Origin: Paracentrotus lividus
Taxonomy: Eukaryota; Echinodermata; Echinoidea; Camarodonta; Echinidae
Reading direction: 5' to 3'
Assembly (NCBI GenBank): GCA_940671915.1
Contig: CALNVZ010000174.1
Span: 1,796,756 to 1,860,755 of the forward strand
Length of the DNA: 64,000 nucleotides
The notes beneath the pieces are model-generated. The model was not told the origin of the DNA. It saw nothing but the letters and a program-made list of their open reading frames with translations, and made no database searches. Numbering within the stretch: position 1 is the stretch's first letter; each line of letters opens with the position of its first letter. The translations under genes were made by a program, and so were the position numbers. Below, in pieces: positions 11,930 to 24,999 of the stretch.

Positions 11930-13540
11930 ATACTTATACATTTTCGGTTCGCGCTTCGCGCTCGCAATTAAGGTTCCTTCAAAAAGGCACATCGACTGAC
12001 CCCTGGTGCCCCATATAAGTAAAGTTGTACATTTTTAGTCTGTTCGCGCTTCGCTCTCGCAATTTATTTTTATTAAAATGGAAGTGATCGTTACCTATAT
12101 TCCGCTATAATAAGACAAACACTCCCTTAGCTCTGGTATTGCAACATTGCTAAATGTGTGTATTTTTTTTTCATATTTACAAGTCTTCTATATGTTGTCA
12201 TACTTTATTCATAATCATTGCCAATGATTTGTCGAATATTTTTGTAAATTCTGAATGAGGAGACTTGCCCCTTTTCATTCCTGAGATTGGTAAATACCCA
12301 GACAGGGGCACTTACAAAGGGGCAACAAATGAACAAAGGCCCCATATAATTTTAAGAGGGGGGATTATGAACTTTCTCTTTGAGAGGACCGGTGACTGAT
12401 TCCTGACGTCCAAAAAAAACACTATTTTTAGGTCATTATAAGCCAAATTTTTCGCCTCGCGCTTTGCGCTCGCAAAGCCTGTCTCTCAAAATGGTCCATT
12501 GACTGATCCCTTTCGTACCAAATAAGTAATGTTATGTACTTTTTTTTTTTTGCTAAAATGGAGATGGTCGTTACTTGGTATAATTTAAACAAAAAGACAT
12601 AAGAGGGGGAAATGTGCGTAAAATATACGGCGTTTGCATCATTGTAATAAAAAAATTTCGGCTCGCCCTTCACGCTCGCAACTTTCTTTTAAAAAAAAAG
12701 ACACATTGACTGATCCCTGATGTCCCATATAAGTAAAGTTATAAATTTGTGAAGTTTTAAATTTTTTCTGCTCGCGCTTCGCGCCCGCAATTTATTTTTC
12801 TTAAAATGGAATTTAAGTGATCGTTATGTAGTAAAAGACATAAGAGGGGAAAATGTGCATAAAATGTAACGGCCTTTACGTCATTATAAGCAACAATCAG
12901 TTCCCGCTTCGCGCTCGCAAAATTCTCTCTGAAAGTACCATTGACTGATTCCTGAGATCCAAAAGTGTAGAGACGTGATGTAAATGTGTCTACTAGAATA
13001 CTAATTAGGTCATCATAAGCCAAATTTTTCGGCTCGCGCTTCGCTCTCGCAAACTTATATCAAAAAGATACATTGACTGATCCCTGGCCATGTGGCGTCC
13101 CTATAAGAATTTTTTTTTTTTTTTTTTTGCTCGCGCTTTGCGCTTGCAATTTTTTTTTTTTTTTTTTTTGGGGGGGGTGTCAAAATTGAGTAGATCGTTA
13201 GTATAATTTGAACAAAGAAAAAGACATAAGAGGGGAAATGTGCGTAAAATATACGGCCTTTGCATCATTGTAAGCCAAATTTTCGGCTCGCGCTCGCGTT
13301 CGCAAACTTCTCTCAGAAAGACTGATTCCTGACGTCCAAAGTGCAGTGATGGAATATGAATTTTCAAAATGTGTCTACCACCTTCATGTCATTATAAGCC
13401 AAAATTCTCGGCTCGCTCTTCGCGCTCGCAGATTTCTCTTTAAAAACATGTTGTTTTTTTTTTCACTGATCCTCTGACTTCCAAAATGAGTAAGTTAATG
13501 ACAAATTTCTTGCTCGCGCTTCGCGCTGGTAATATATTTT
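11930..13540 (+). repeat. Divergent array with CGCTTCGCGCTCGCAA motif
   Basis: The motif GGCTCGCGCTTCGCGCTCGC and close variants recur at about 11945, 12042, 12450, 12660, 12770, 12900, 13030, 13130, 13278, 13408 and 13510. Between them the phrases 'cattgactgatccctg', 'gacataagagggg' and 'atgtgcgtaaaat' repeat in order. The array is bounded by C/G homopolymers near 11775-11810 and 13700-13715. It looks like an old array of roughly 100-200-bp units with uneven spacing. Short minus-strand open frames within it are by-products of the repeat. Confidence 0.8.
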
Positions 13541-14225
13541 TGCTTAAATAGAGGGATATGATCGTCACCTAGTAGAAGAAGAAAAAGAAACATATAACAT
13601 AATTCAGAAAGGTCCACTTTTTCAGATTTCGAACCCCTCCCGTATTAATCCTAATTATTCGGGCATAATATGTTCACTGAATTCTTTTTAAACTTACCCT
13701 CCCCCCCCCCCCCACGTTTGGAAACGCTTCGCCGGCCCTGTTATTTACATAATACATGAATATAAGTAAATGTTCAAAATTTTAGATAGCTGTCATAGCC
13801 TATATAATTGTGCTTGAAATTGTTTTGGATTAGGATGTGTAAAAATTTCTATTTTTTGTTGAAGCAATATTAAACAGCAACTGAACTGAAACTTTTTTAT
13901 TTTTTTTTTTATTTTTTTTTTTAAGGTTTTAGAAAAAGGTTATCACTGTTTTATTTGTTAGGATTCACTGTCTGAGATATAAATATATAAATGCCAGTAC
14001 CTTTTCAATTACAGGTAAGGGACAAAATTAAGTCTGATATTTGGTTTAAACACGATAGGTTGAAATGATGTCAGTGGACTTTCGTGCTTAGAAAGTCCCC
14101 TCCCCCATTTTCTTTTCTTTCTTTTTTTAATATTCTTTTACTCAATTGAATTAAGTTTAACTCAATTGAATCAAGTAATAATAACTTCATATCATTTTCA
14201 GTACAAGATACTTAAAATGGCTACA
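13541..14225. other. AT-rich spacer, no feature seen
   Basis: Contains a C run at about 13700 and T-rich low-complexity tracts at about 13890-13925. Nothing gene-like is visible. Confidence 0.5.
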
Positions 14226-14333
14226 GCCCGATAGTCGAGTCCGATAGTCCGCGGGTCCTATATCAGCGGGTCCGATAGTCGCGGGTCCGATAGTTCGCGG
14301 GTCCGTTAGTCCGCGGGTCCGATAGTCCACGGG
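14226..14333 (+). repeat. Minisatellite, unit about 17 bp (GCGGGTCCGATAGTC)
   Basis: Six or so imperfect units of 'gcgggtccgatagtcc' lie head to tail. They abut the fold-back minisatellite on the right; the phrase 'agcggactagt' at about 15298 partly mirrors the unit on the far side. Confidence 0.8.
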
Positions 14334-14342
14334 GGGCGGGGG

Positions 14343-15290
14343 TGATGTTTGTTACTCTGAAGGTTCGTTATTCCGAAAAATAGAATGAGGTTCGTTATTC
14401 CGAAAATAGAAAAGGTTCGCTGGTCCGAAAAGAGAAAAAGGTTCGCTATTTCGAAAAAAAAGAAAAGGTTCGTTATCGGAAAATTAAAAAAAAAGGTTCG
14501 TTATTCTGAAAATAGAAAAAGGTTCGTTACTCCGAATTTTTGTTATATCCAAAAATACAAAAAGGCTCATTATTCATAAAATAGAAAAGTTAGTTATTCG
14601 TTAATGATTTGAAAGCAAGGCAAGTTATGCACTCGGCCCCCCCCCCCAAAAAAAAGAAGAAAATTGTTGACATTATAATCATCACTTTGATATATATTTG
14701 CTTTTCAATTTTATAATAATCTCAATATACCGGCACGTGTGAGAAGAAAAAAAATGCGAGAGCAAGAAAAGGAGGGCCAAAATTGAAATTCTCTTTTCCT
14801 CCTCTACATAGCCTAAATTCGAGTTAAATTTTCGAAAAATTAGGAATAACAAACCTTTTCTATTTTTGGAATAAAGAAAATTCGGAATAACGAACACTTT
14901 CTATTTTCGGACTAACGAACCTTTTAATATTTTCGGAATAACGAAAATTCGGAATAACAAACATTTTCTATTTTTGGACTAACGATTTGGAATAACGAAC
15001 CTCATTCTATTTTTGGAAAAACGAACCTTTTCTATATTTGAATATAACAAAAATTCGGTTTAACGAACCTTTTCTATTTTCGGACTAACAAACCTTTTTC
15101 TATTTTCGGAATAACGAACCTTTTCTATTTTCGGAATAGCGAACCTTTTCTATTTTTGGATATAACAAAAGTTCGGAATAACGAACCTTTTCTATTTTCG
15201 GACTAACGAACCTTTTTCTATATTCGGACTAACGAACCTTATTCTATTTTTCGGAATAACGAACCTTCAGAGTAACAGACATCATCCCCC
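14343..15290. repeat. Fold-back minisatellite, 25-bp unit in opposite orientations
   Basis: The left arm (14343-14600) is a head-to-tail run of about 25-bp units, GGTTCGTTATTCCGAAAATA plus A-rich spacer. The right arm (about 14830-15275) is the same unit reverse-complemented. The outer ends mirror each other: 'gatgtttgttactctgaagg' on the left, 'ccttcagagtaacagacatc' on the right. A non-repetitive loop of about 230 bp lies between. The whole is a large cruciform-capable structure. Open frames with repeated RFV(T/I)PK-like peptides are artefacts of the repeat. Confidence 0.85.
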
Positions 15291-15944
15291 CCCCCCCAGC
15301 GGACTAGTGACCGAAAAAATGTCTTTCTTCAGATTTGCGAGGCATGAAGAATGAAAATGTCATATGAGGCGCATAAAGGACCAGGACTCTTGATAAGTGA
15401 CAGCACCGACGCGGACTGATCGACGCGACTATCGGGATTAAAGACCTAAATAGCATGGAGTTGTTATCGAGAGTAGATACGACGGTAATTTTTTTTTACA
15501 GTGTGGGACTTCGTATGGGATCTTACGGAAATAGATGTAAATAAATCTTCTTCTACTTCTCCGGCCTTCTTCTTAATTCTTCTTCTAGACTTAATTCTGG
15601 AGTCATTATTGATTGTTCATCATCATATCGGGGCAGGGGGACAATTAAGCACACCACTTTTTTATGCACCCTAATAGTGCGTTTTTTTCTTGGCTAAAAT
15701 GGCCCATTAGGCCTAGTATTGAAAAGAAACTTTTTCGATTTTCTTAAAAGTCCATTGACAATTAATAATAATTATTATTATTTTTTAATTATTTTTTAAT
15801 TTTTTTATGAATGAAGTTATAGGCCTTAGCTTTGCATTGATCCCCCCCCTTGTTGCTGGAGGCAATTTTGTGAAAAAAAGTGTTGTCGCAGAACTAGGCC
15901 TGAGTATAGTATTAAACGAAGCCTATAGGGCCTACTGAGCAGAG

Positions 15945-16700
15945 GCGGGAACCGGGGGGGGCAGCCGCCCCCCCGCCCCCACGTTTTCATCCATAAAGGG
16001 GAAGTTCAGCCTGGAATTTTATAGGTTTAAAAAAATGCACAAGCACAAGCAGACAAATACAAAAAGATGACCTATAAAAAAATTAGGCATTAATGATCAT
16101 TGGAGGACCTTTCTAACGGGACTGGTGGACCTTGCGAGGGAAGTAGTACGAGCAGGATCTTACAAATAACATGAAGGTGGTTAATTTTGCCAAACTTTTA
16201 CTTCTAATTTCTTTCTGGTTTTGGGGGGGGGGGGGGTGAATTCCTTAATCACTCCAATTAAAAAAAAAGACAAATGAAATAGAGGCGCGAAGCAGAGCTG
16301 AAAAGAAATCCCTATAAAGCGACTTATAATTCATTTTGTATTGTAATCTCTTTGAAAATCATGGACGAGAGGAGCGGGTGGCAGCCCCTCTGTATTTTTT
16401 TTTTTCCCCTTTTGTAGACAAATATGTATAAGAACAAAATAAATTACCACCATCAGATGATATACTTTTCCTTATTCAGGCTACGAAAATTAAATATTAA
16501 TATTATTTAAGGACTGTCTTGTTATTATTCAAAGTCTAACTCATGAACATTTTGTATATTTATGGCCCTGAAACAGTTTTTTTTTTTTTGTTTTTTGTTT
16601 TTTTTTTTTGGGGGGGGTCAGCGGACCCTACTCGCCAGCGGCGGGGGGGGGGGTGTTCGAGAACCCCGAACCCCCCCTAGTAGGGCCTGTCAGCCGGCCT
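15945..16700. repeat. Segment bounded by G/C homopolymer blocks
   Basis: The left side has 'ggaaccggggggg' followed by long C runs; the right side has long G runs followed by 'ccccgaaccccccctag'. This resembles the G/C-run-bounded ends of the array at 11.77 kb and of the elements at 35.7 and 43.5 kb. No coding content is seen and no precise boundary can be set. Confidence 0.4.
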
Positions 16701-17172
16701 ATGATAAGTGACAGGGAGAGAAGAAAAGTCGAGCCATGACTTGTGAGAGTTGATTCTCTTCTGAGTGACAAGTTGCACAAGAAAGATAAATTTCGAAATT
16801 CGTTATGTTTGTGAAGGGAGCGGATAATGTGTATTTTAGGAAATGAAGGGATTTTGCCCTGCAGTGCAAAGGCTTTTCATGTAACTTTATTCACCGATAT
16901 GTAACAATATGAAGTCGGTTTCTTGAGGTGAATATAATTTCCAGCAGTAGGCCTAAGTGAATTTTCAAACATTTGTCATTTTTGTTGGATAAAGTAAACC
17001 TTCGATTTTGGTGCTATAGCTATACCCTTATTATTTATTTATCTCCTATAGGGGCCGCGTCATCTTGCCTTGCCCTTAGTATTAACACGGCTTTGGGAGA
17101 TATATGAAATAGCTTCTTGATTAGTCTTTCACAACAAATTCAGTTTAAAATTTAGTTTCAGTGGGCCCCGGC

Positions 17173-17175
<3 letters not shown>

Positions 17176-17235
<60 letters not shown>
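17176..17235. repeat. Homopolymer run of 60 T
   Basis: An uninterrupted T tract. The length is probably not exact in the assembly. It could be the reversed poly(A) tail of a retroposed sequence lying to its left, but no such insertion is recognisable. Confidence 0.8.
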
Positions 17236-20200
17236 CTTCTTCCTTTCTGTTTAAAATATGACCGCTGGTCTGGTTACCGTCTGCTCTCTGAATGAAAAGC
17301 GCAAAGATTTCCCTTTCAGGAGATACAAAAATGATTGACCTGCACATCAGCACTGTGAAAATGAATGAAGTTATATTATTGTATAACAATAAACATAAAG
17401 GCTTGTAATATTCCATTCAAGACGTGGCTAATTAGGCCATATGCAGTAATAGTTTATCAATTTTGCACACATATCAATTCTAGTTGTAAACTTAAGAGGA
17501 AGAGGGCGCTTTCACTCTACGCAAAGCGAACGCGGCCATAGACTTTTTGTATTTTGCACAGTTTTTTTACTTTGTTTTCTTGATTATGGCGAGCAACTAC
17601 CTTTTCAAAGAAATGATCAACTTGAATAAGTACGCTAAGAGTCTGAATTTTTCAAAAATAGGAATAACTTATTGCAAAGGGAAAAAAAAGTCCTGTCACT
17701 TGTGTCAATTCGAAATCCTAGTAAGAGCAAATTCCTGTACAATATGGCCAATTTTGCTATCAAAATAGCTCATACGCTGCATAATCATCTTCCTTGATTA
17801 CGCATAATTATATTACAGCTTAATGATCAAGCAGTTTTTAAAAGCTTGAATTCTCAGTTTTCCAAATATGGTACTTTCATTTCGATTGGTTAAAAAAAAG
17901 TCCTGTCACTTTGAACATTATCACAAACAAATCTTTACTCGATGGGTCAATATTTCCGCATATTGCATGCATATCGAATGTGGACGGCGTCTTCGCAAGA
18001 TGTGACAAGATCACTATTTATATCAATAATCGTTATAGGAACATCAATCTATGTGAAATAAAGATTCTGATTACAACTTTAGCACAATGGTGTTATAGGC
18101 TTGCCATAATGTCTCTTTCCCCAATCTGGTCTGAAGCATCTACCTACGAAAACTATGATAAAAGTTCAATTATTTATTTCATATCCATGACTAATTTCCT
18201 CGAACGGATCGACTGATAATACCATTTTACCGACAGGGAAGTTTTTGTTGTACGCTAAGTAATAATTGCATGCAGTTGTCAATCGGTCGCTTCCCGCCGT
18301 TAGCGCGGGTTTTGTTGACATTCTGCCCCGCTGAGCTGCATGTATTTCCACTAAACTCATGAATGTAATGTTGCGTTTCCCCTCCTCAAATAATGGACGC
18401 GTCTCTATGTTAAGATTTAGATTTATGTCAATACGTGTGAGATTTCATTCCACGTGGAGTAGAATTGTATATGAGTTTGCAACAATTTGTTTGTCGACCC
18501 CCATCTCCCCCCCGTCCCGGCCGCGCATTTAGAACAAAAGTGGACTGCCTATGTTTGCTTTTGCGTTCTTTTTATACCCCCACCAAGGCAGCAACGAGGG
18601 GGCACTTCACAGCGGGAAAATAACATTTCAAAGATTTATATAGGGCCAGTATTTGTTGGTATTGGGCCTCTCTGTTCCGGTAAGCTTGAATGAAATGGAT
18701 CACCTCTCTGGTGGTTTTCCTGCCTGCGCGGTATTTTGTTTCGGTTCAGGTTTGGGACCGCGGGGGCATGAGTATTGGTGCTGAAAAAAGTGTTTCTGGT
18801 TTTTTTTTGGTTTATTTTTCTTTTTTTCCTGGGATTCGACCAATATGTTGGCAATGATGTTCAGCTTTTGCATGGGATGATCTACAAGTCGGGGGCGCGG
18901 GAGCGCGGCGGGCTGGGGGGGGGCTGCAGCCCCCGCCATCCAACATGTTAGATTTTTCAGGCCCCCGTGTAACTGCAACATGATGACAATCCACATTGGA
19001 ATTTTTTAGCGTGTTTAGGAGAAGACCCCAATTCGGCTAGCCCTGCAGTTTCCCACCACGCTGCGCGGGGCCGTGTAAGCTGTTATGCCGCTGAAAGGAG
19101 GCGGGTAAGGCGGAAACTGGCCGGGCTCGGTGGGGTGTGATGAAAGCAACACCGCGGATCTAAAATGAAGTCTGTCTGTTTGTGAACCCATAACACATGT
19201 GTTCGCTTCTAAAGGTGTTCATGTAGAAAATACAAAGACTAAGAGTTCTAGCCGAATAAAAGATTACTGAAAGTAAGATGTCATACACTCATAATATTAA
19301 GCACATATTGCTCGATTGATAAGTAGGTTATGTTGGTCAAGGGAGAACAAATCAAACCTCAAGAATGGAAGATTTGTTAAAAGTGCTAACAATGGAAGTC
19401 TGTGCTTGAGACTAGTAACTATGGGCTCGCTAATGTCGGCACTTGTATGTTTACAATATACCGCTCGTTTTCTCGGGCTCATACGCTGTTGAAATGTTAT
19501 ATAATTGCAATAACCACTTGAAACGGATCGGTGAACTTCGGTGAACGTTGCGGAACCGTTTGGCCCGCTTGTGAATTAAGTTCCTCGTTCGTTAATGATC
19601 AAGAATAACCTCTCATAATATTTATTGTTACGGTTGCAAGTCTCGGGTGAGGCAATATACTAAATGAATATTTAAGAGAATGATATGAATCAAGATCGTG
19701 TTAAGTATAAAATTGACGTTATGTTCTCACAAAACTGACATAAAGTACAATAATGTTCCAACAGAAAATTTGTAAAATTTTGAATATTTTATGAATTAGT
19801 ATTTGATTTCTCATTTTTTTTTACCTTTCCGAAATTTTACAGCTTTACCATGGACTTTTATATTTAAAAACGTATGATATATTTTTTTTTATTATTTCCA
19901 TCATTTCCGGGAGATGAATATGCAAAAAATTGATGTTTAGAACTGCCAGGAAACAGGTAATTTTCACGAATTTGAAACGTGCTTTCGTATAGCCATGGAG
20001 CTATAATAGCGTATACTGTATATGCAATGTATCTAGAGGTAGCTATAATAAGTAAGTTATATTAATATAGTCAGTGATAGTGAAGTCATACAGTTTCTTG
20101 AGAAAGGTGATAATTTTTGGATGTATCTGTAGTAATAGTATAATCATGGAAGCTGCGCGATAGTAGGCCACAATGGAGCTACTAAATTAATAGGTAGCTA

Positions 20201-21059
20201 GCGGTACGTATCTAGAATAATATTGGGTCATTAAGTTTTACATGGCAAAGTTTGGACACAGACCATTGTTTGTAGATTATGTGCTAATCATACCGTGCCT
20301 ATTTATATATAATCGATTATGAAATTAAAAATGACAAATTTCGCTGATTACTTTTTTTATATAATAAAAATACTAATTAAAAAAAAACACACAAAAAAAC
20401 ATGCCAGAAAACAAATAATGGGAAAAACCTTTATGATGTGCATTGGCACTTGTAATTATTTTCGGAATTTATATAAGCTTTTCAGGATATATTTAATATG
20501 CGTTTAGTTTAGAACTCTATTATATCAACAAAATACGACTGTTTTCTCCAAGTTGTTAGTTGTTGTTCATACACCGAAGGGCGTAAATCCGGGATGGGGG
20601 ATAGCACCCCAGATTTTTGAGGGAGGGGGATCCTGTTACAAACATCCCCCCTCATTTTCAAAATTAAGAAATGAAAAAATAAGATACACTAGATAGATGT
20701 GTTTAATTGTGGTTTATAGAAATAGAACTCTCAAATACTCTAAATGCGTCTTTTTACCCAAACAATATTTAAATATGATCGGGGTTCGCTATACTAATCG
20801 CCTGAAGTAAAAACGTAAGCATATTATAATAGTGTGGATCCATGTATTTGATTGATACAAGACGTTAAACAATACACCCGTCCTTCGTCATGGACAAACC
20901 TTAAGGAAGGTGTTGTTACAATAAATGTTTTGTGTGGAGGGTTTATATTGGGGACTGCAGCCCACAAAATTCGTAGCAACAAGATTGTGGTTCGTTTTTA
21001 TCGCTGTTTTTTTTTTTTTAACAAAAGTATGTTGAAAATGTATCTTATAAAATGGAATA
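17236..21059. other. No supported gene
   Basis: Mostly AT-rich sequence, with a GC-rich stretch at about 18480-19120. The missing first exon of UFC1 was sought on the plus strand here (an ELWVQRLKEEYQSL-like peptide) and not found. No clear repeat structure was detected. Confidence 0.4.
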
Positions 21060-21960
21060 ATTATTTTCGTGCGCACTTCGCTTCGTGAATACTAAATAGG
21101 AGTTTATAATTCAAATTTAAGCTGATTGGGACTTCGCGCTTGTGCTACGCATTACTGTTTTTTTATTATTAATGACAGAATAAGGTATTATGTTATGTAT
21201 TCTTAAAAGCAACGTACATTCAAAGCAAAGTTTTCTTGAACCTCCCTCTTTCGAATACATTCTCTATTGGTCTCTATATGACCATTCTGACAGTGTCCCT
21301 TATAGAAAAAGTGCCCTTTTTTCCTCGAGACTCCCTGCTACTTTCCAATTCGTGAACGCGCTTCTGTGTGTTTTTGTTGACTGTTTTGTTGGGTTTTTTT
21401 TTGCGGTCGAGTACTATAAGGACTTAATTGTATACGATAAGGATCATTTCAGTAAAAATTTTCGGCTCGCGCATTACGGCGGCTCGCTATTATAAAATGT
21501 GACTACAATGCACATTATCGTCAACTTTCTCGAAAAAATTTGGCTTGCGCTCCGCTCGCATTACTTTTTCAATTACGTAGAAATAACTGAACAAGGCAGC
21601 ATTAATGATTCTTTAAGTATCACTTCAGACAATTTTGCTTCGTTATCTCCTGTCTCTAATAAATTTCCTTTAGATCTATGCTGGATCTAAAGTGTCCCCA
21701 CTTTTGCAGAAAAGTGCATTTTTATCGAACCGGCAACTTTCAATCCTTTGGCATCTACTAATATTTTTTTTTTTTTTTTTTTTTTCGTTTTATTTGTTTC
21801 CCGTATCGCAATCTTATAGGATTTAATGGCGCAACATATCAATTTCCTTAAAATTTTCGGCTCGCTTTCGCGCTGCTGATATAAAAAAGGAATATATGCA
21901 AAATAATCTTTTGTACTAAAATTTTCGGCTCGGCTGCTTTTCGCGTCGGCATTAGATTTT
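21060..21960 (+). repeat. Divergent CGCTTCGCG-type repeat fragments
   Basis: Variants of the 11.9-13.5-kb motif recur at about 21075, 21462, 21542, 21860 and 21930 (for example 'ttttcggctcgcgcattac'). More degraded than the first array. A T run lies at about 21765-21785. Confidence 0.6.
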
Positions 21961-22682
21961 TTTCATCACTAAAATGAACAGGAATAAGCAGCCATAGAAG
22001 CTACAAGAAACATTACTTCAAAGACAAATTCTATCTGTTTTAGAGCTTGTGTGCCAAACCCGAATAAGAGAGACAAGTTAGGCAAATGTATTTCGCTTCA
22101 TCCCCACATCTTGACACGGATTACGCCGTTGTCAAAAAAGACAACCCTGACTATATTTAATATACAATTAAGTTCTTAACTCGACCTCTAGATACATTGC
22201 AATGTAATAGACGCAAAAACGCAAATAATAAGTATAAGCTTATGGTATATCGGAAACGCTGTTTAAATTTGTTTGAAGAATTACTGTTATCTAGAGCTTT
22301 TAAAAAACAAACTTTTTCATGTGTCATTCGCCCGGAAATGATGGAAATTCTTATTTGTTGTAAGAAATAGTTAAGTATATAAATAATGTCGTAAGGTAAA
22401 ATTTCGAAAAGGAAAAAAAAACGTGTAGAAAGAATAATAAGTATTATTCGATAAGTTAAAATTTCCAAACTTTTCTTGTTGTAATTACATTTGCGTAGTT
22501 TTGTGAGGAGATAAGTAACTTAATTGAACGAGCTTGATTCATATCTTTTATAAAGTATCCATCGAACTTTGGTTTAAGGAAATATTGGTAAATAAATTAA
22601 TAGATAGTAACAGGTGCGTATTAGGATTTGCACGCCGGGGCCGAGTGATTTTTGGCGCCATGTATGTGACGCGAAAACGCAA

Positions 22683-22782
22683 NNNNNNNNNNNNNNNNNN
22701 NNNNNNNNNNNNNNNNNNNNNNNNNNNNNNNNNNNNNNNNNNNNNNNNNNNNNNNNNNNNNNNNNNNNNNNNNNNNNNNNNN
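22683..22782. other. Assembly gap of 100 N
   Basis: Exactly 100 Ns, the usual placeholder for a gap of unknown size. The flanks are GC-rich on the left and a perfect hairpin on the right. The missing UFC1 first exon could lie here. Confidence 0.95.
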
Positions 22783-22790
22783 AATAACTC

Positions 22791-22819
22791 GCAGCCCGTA
22801 CACTTCGTGTACGGGCTGC
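22791..22819. repeat. Perfect 13-bp stem hairpin at gap edge
   Basis: GCAGCCCGTACAC and GTGTACGGGCTGC are perfect inverse copies around TTC. A stem this strong eight bases from a gap is a likely reason why the assembly or sequencing broke here. Confidence 0.85.
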
Positions 22820-23213
22820 CGCAGTAAAGATCTAGTATGACTCTTGCAGAACATCATGGGGCTGCCCTCGGAGCAATTCAGAGAACGCGGGAAGCCAATT
22901 AGTTGATGCAGAAAGAAAAAAAAAGAAGCAAGTTAAGCGTGAACTTTGAAAGCAACACACAACAAATCCTTATTATCCAGTTGCTGAACAGGCTTTGATG
23001 AGAAACAGCACAGAAGAAGTAGAGTACGAAGGGACTAAATGTCAATCACTGTGATGTAGTTATACACCAATCCGATTTCAGAGCAATGTAAATTCTGGCG
23101 GCCATAGCTGGGGGGCTTCGATTGGGTTATGCATTTGAACCAGGCCTGCGTGTTCATTTTCCATTGTTAGACATACTGGAAGCCATCCCCCCCTCCACCA
23201 GTTGGCCACTTAC

Positions 23214-23300
23214 ACTTATGCATGGTCAATTCATAATTGACCTTGCACTGGGAAGTACCTTACTGCAGCAGTTTTCTTCCAATGGAAAGTCAATGCAGAA
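23214..23300. repeat. Dispersed repeat shared with 8935-9010
   Basis: See the partner locus: 'ttgcactggg', 'gcagttttc' and 'ccaatggaaa' recur in order. The further shared block 'tgttggtttgcagctgtat' lies at about 23530. Confidence 0.55.
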
Positions 23301-23649
23301 AAGTGTCTTGAGCAGCTCCAGGCAAGTCGGATGGCATATCCAAAAAAGGGTCTAAAAAATTGTACTAAACAAAATTTAAAATATCTAATGCAAGAATTAT
23401 ATTGCAATGAGACTATAGATTATCTTAATTTATTTTGAGGTAGGTTTAAAGCTGGTTTCGCTATCATTATTGAGAAGTTTCCTCAGTAACCAAGAGGGCG
23501 ACAGACAGCCATTTTTCAGTGCTGACTGATGTTGGTTTGCAGCTGTATGTGCCAGTCGGCTAATTTCCATAAAAAACAGCAGCCAAACCGAATTCGTCTT
23601 TATAGACTAGAGCCATTTAGGCAAAATATGACTTTTAGAAGCATTTTTA

Positions 23650-24790
23650 GGTAAAAGTTGGGAACTAGTCTACTTCTCATAATTCAAGTGTGCTGAATCT
23701 GATAAGACCGGTTCCCAAGCCGATTTCTCACGTTTTCACCACCTAATTTGCATAAACAAAATGGCCGCCAATTTGACCATTTTTTTTAAGCTTATGTCTC
23801 TATTCCTCCCTGGTTGTGTACAATTTTTACCCTCGTAACGGCCGAAGTATTTTGCAGTCACATTAATTATTATGTAAACTTGCTAACCTGAGCATTACAA
23901 TTTAATAAATAATCGATTTTATGTTTATAAATTCATTAATTATGCAAATTTATGCATGTTTGCGACCTTATATGCTACAAAGGGGCTATAACTTGATCAA
24001 ATTAGCTCAAGAGTTTAAGTTTAGGTTAAAAGTTGGGAACTGGTCTATTTCACATAATTCAAGTGCGCTGAGTCTGATAAGAACGGTCCCCAAACCAATT
24101 TTTCACGTTCTAACCACCTAATTTGCATAAACAAAATAGCCGCAAAATTGACCATTTTCGAGCTTACATGTATGTCTCCACTCCTCCCTGGTTATATTCA
24201 CTTTTTACCTGTATAATGGGCCGCATTATTTTGCACTCACATTGATTATTATGTAAACTTGCTAGACTGAGTATTACAATTTAAGAAAAAATCAATTTGA
24301 TGTTTCTAAATTCATTAATTATGCAAATTTATGCATGTTTGCGACCTTACATGCTCTAACTTGATCAAATTAGCTCAAGAGTTCTTCAACCTTTAGTTTT
24401 AAGTTGGGAACCGGTCTATTTCACATAATTCAAGTGTGTTTTAGTCTGATAAGACTACATTGTAGTTCCCAAGCTGCCTTTTAACGTTTTGAACACCTAA
24501 TTTGCATAAACAAAATGGCTGCCAAATTGACCATTTTTTAGCTTAGGCCTTATGTCTACACTCTTTCCTGGTTGTATCCACTTTTTAACTTCGTAATGGC
24601 CGCATGATTTTGTAGTCACTTTGATTATTATATAAACTTGCTTGACTGAGCATAAGAATTTGAGAAAATAATCAATTTGATGTTTGAAAACCAATTTATC
24701 ATTCAAATTAATGCATGTTTGAGACGTTACATGCTATAACATGTGTAACTTGATCAAATTAGCTCAAGAGTTCTTCAACTTTCAGATATC
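23650..24790 (+). repeat. Tandem array, three units of about 373 bp
   Basis: Units start at about 23652, 24026 and 24397, each with 'aaaagttgggaac(t/c)(a/g)gtct', then 'cctaatttgcataaacaaaa', then 'ttaattatgcaaatttatgc', then 'tagctcaagagtt'. Identity is moderate and periods are about 374 and 371. One more unit lies inverted at about 28440-28800. Confidence 0.85.
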
Positions 24791-24999
24791 ACATATTCAG
24801 ATATAATTCAGATATCCTTCCCAACATTTTGACATCATTGTAAAAAATATATATATAATGTAATCTTGACGCTTATTTGTTATATTTTTATGCAAATTTA
24901 TTTTGTATTTCTTTGTTTTGCACGAGACTTAGAACGAAATCTATCAAAATGGACACATAAAGATCAATGAAAAATAATGCAATGTTTGAATGATGACAT

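Noticed and set aside
12428..13367. Three minus-strand frames of 81-88 codons at 12.4-13.4 kb
   Set aside because: They follow the period of the CGCTTCGCG array and share its repeated phrases, so they are by-products of the repeat.
11930..13540. CRISPR-like array of repeats and spacers
   Set aside because: Repeats are divergent, unevenly spaced and in a eukaryotic context without cas genes; it is a decayed tandem or dispersed repeat.
14385..14579. Frame with repeated RFVIxK peptide units
   Set aside because: Direct translation of the 25-bp minisatellite; no independent support for a protein.
17129..17416. Frame containing a long polylysine run
   Set aside because: Translation of the 60-T tract on the opposite strand.
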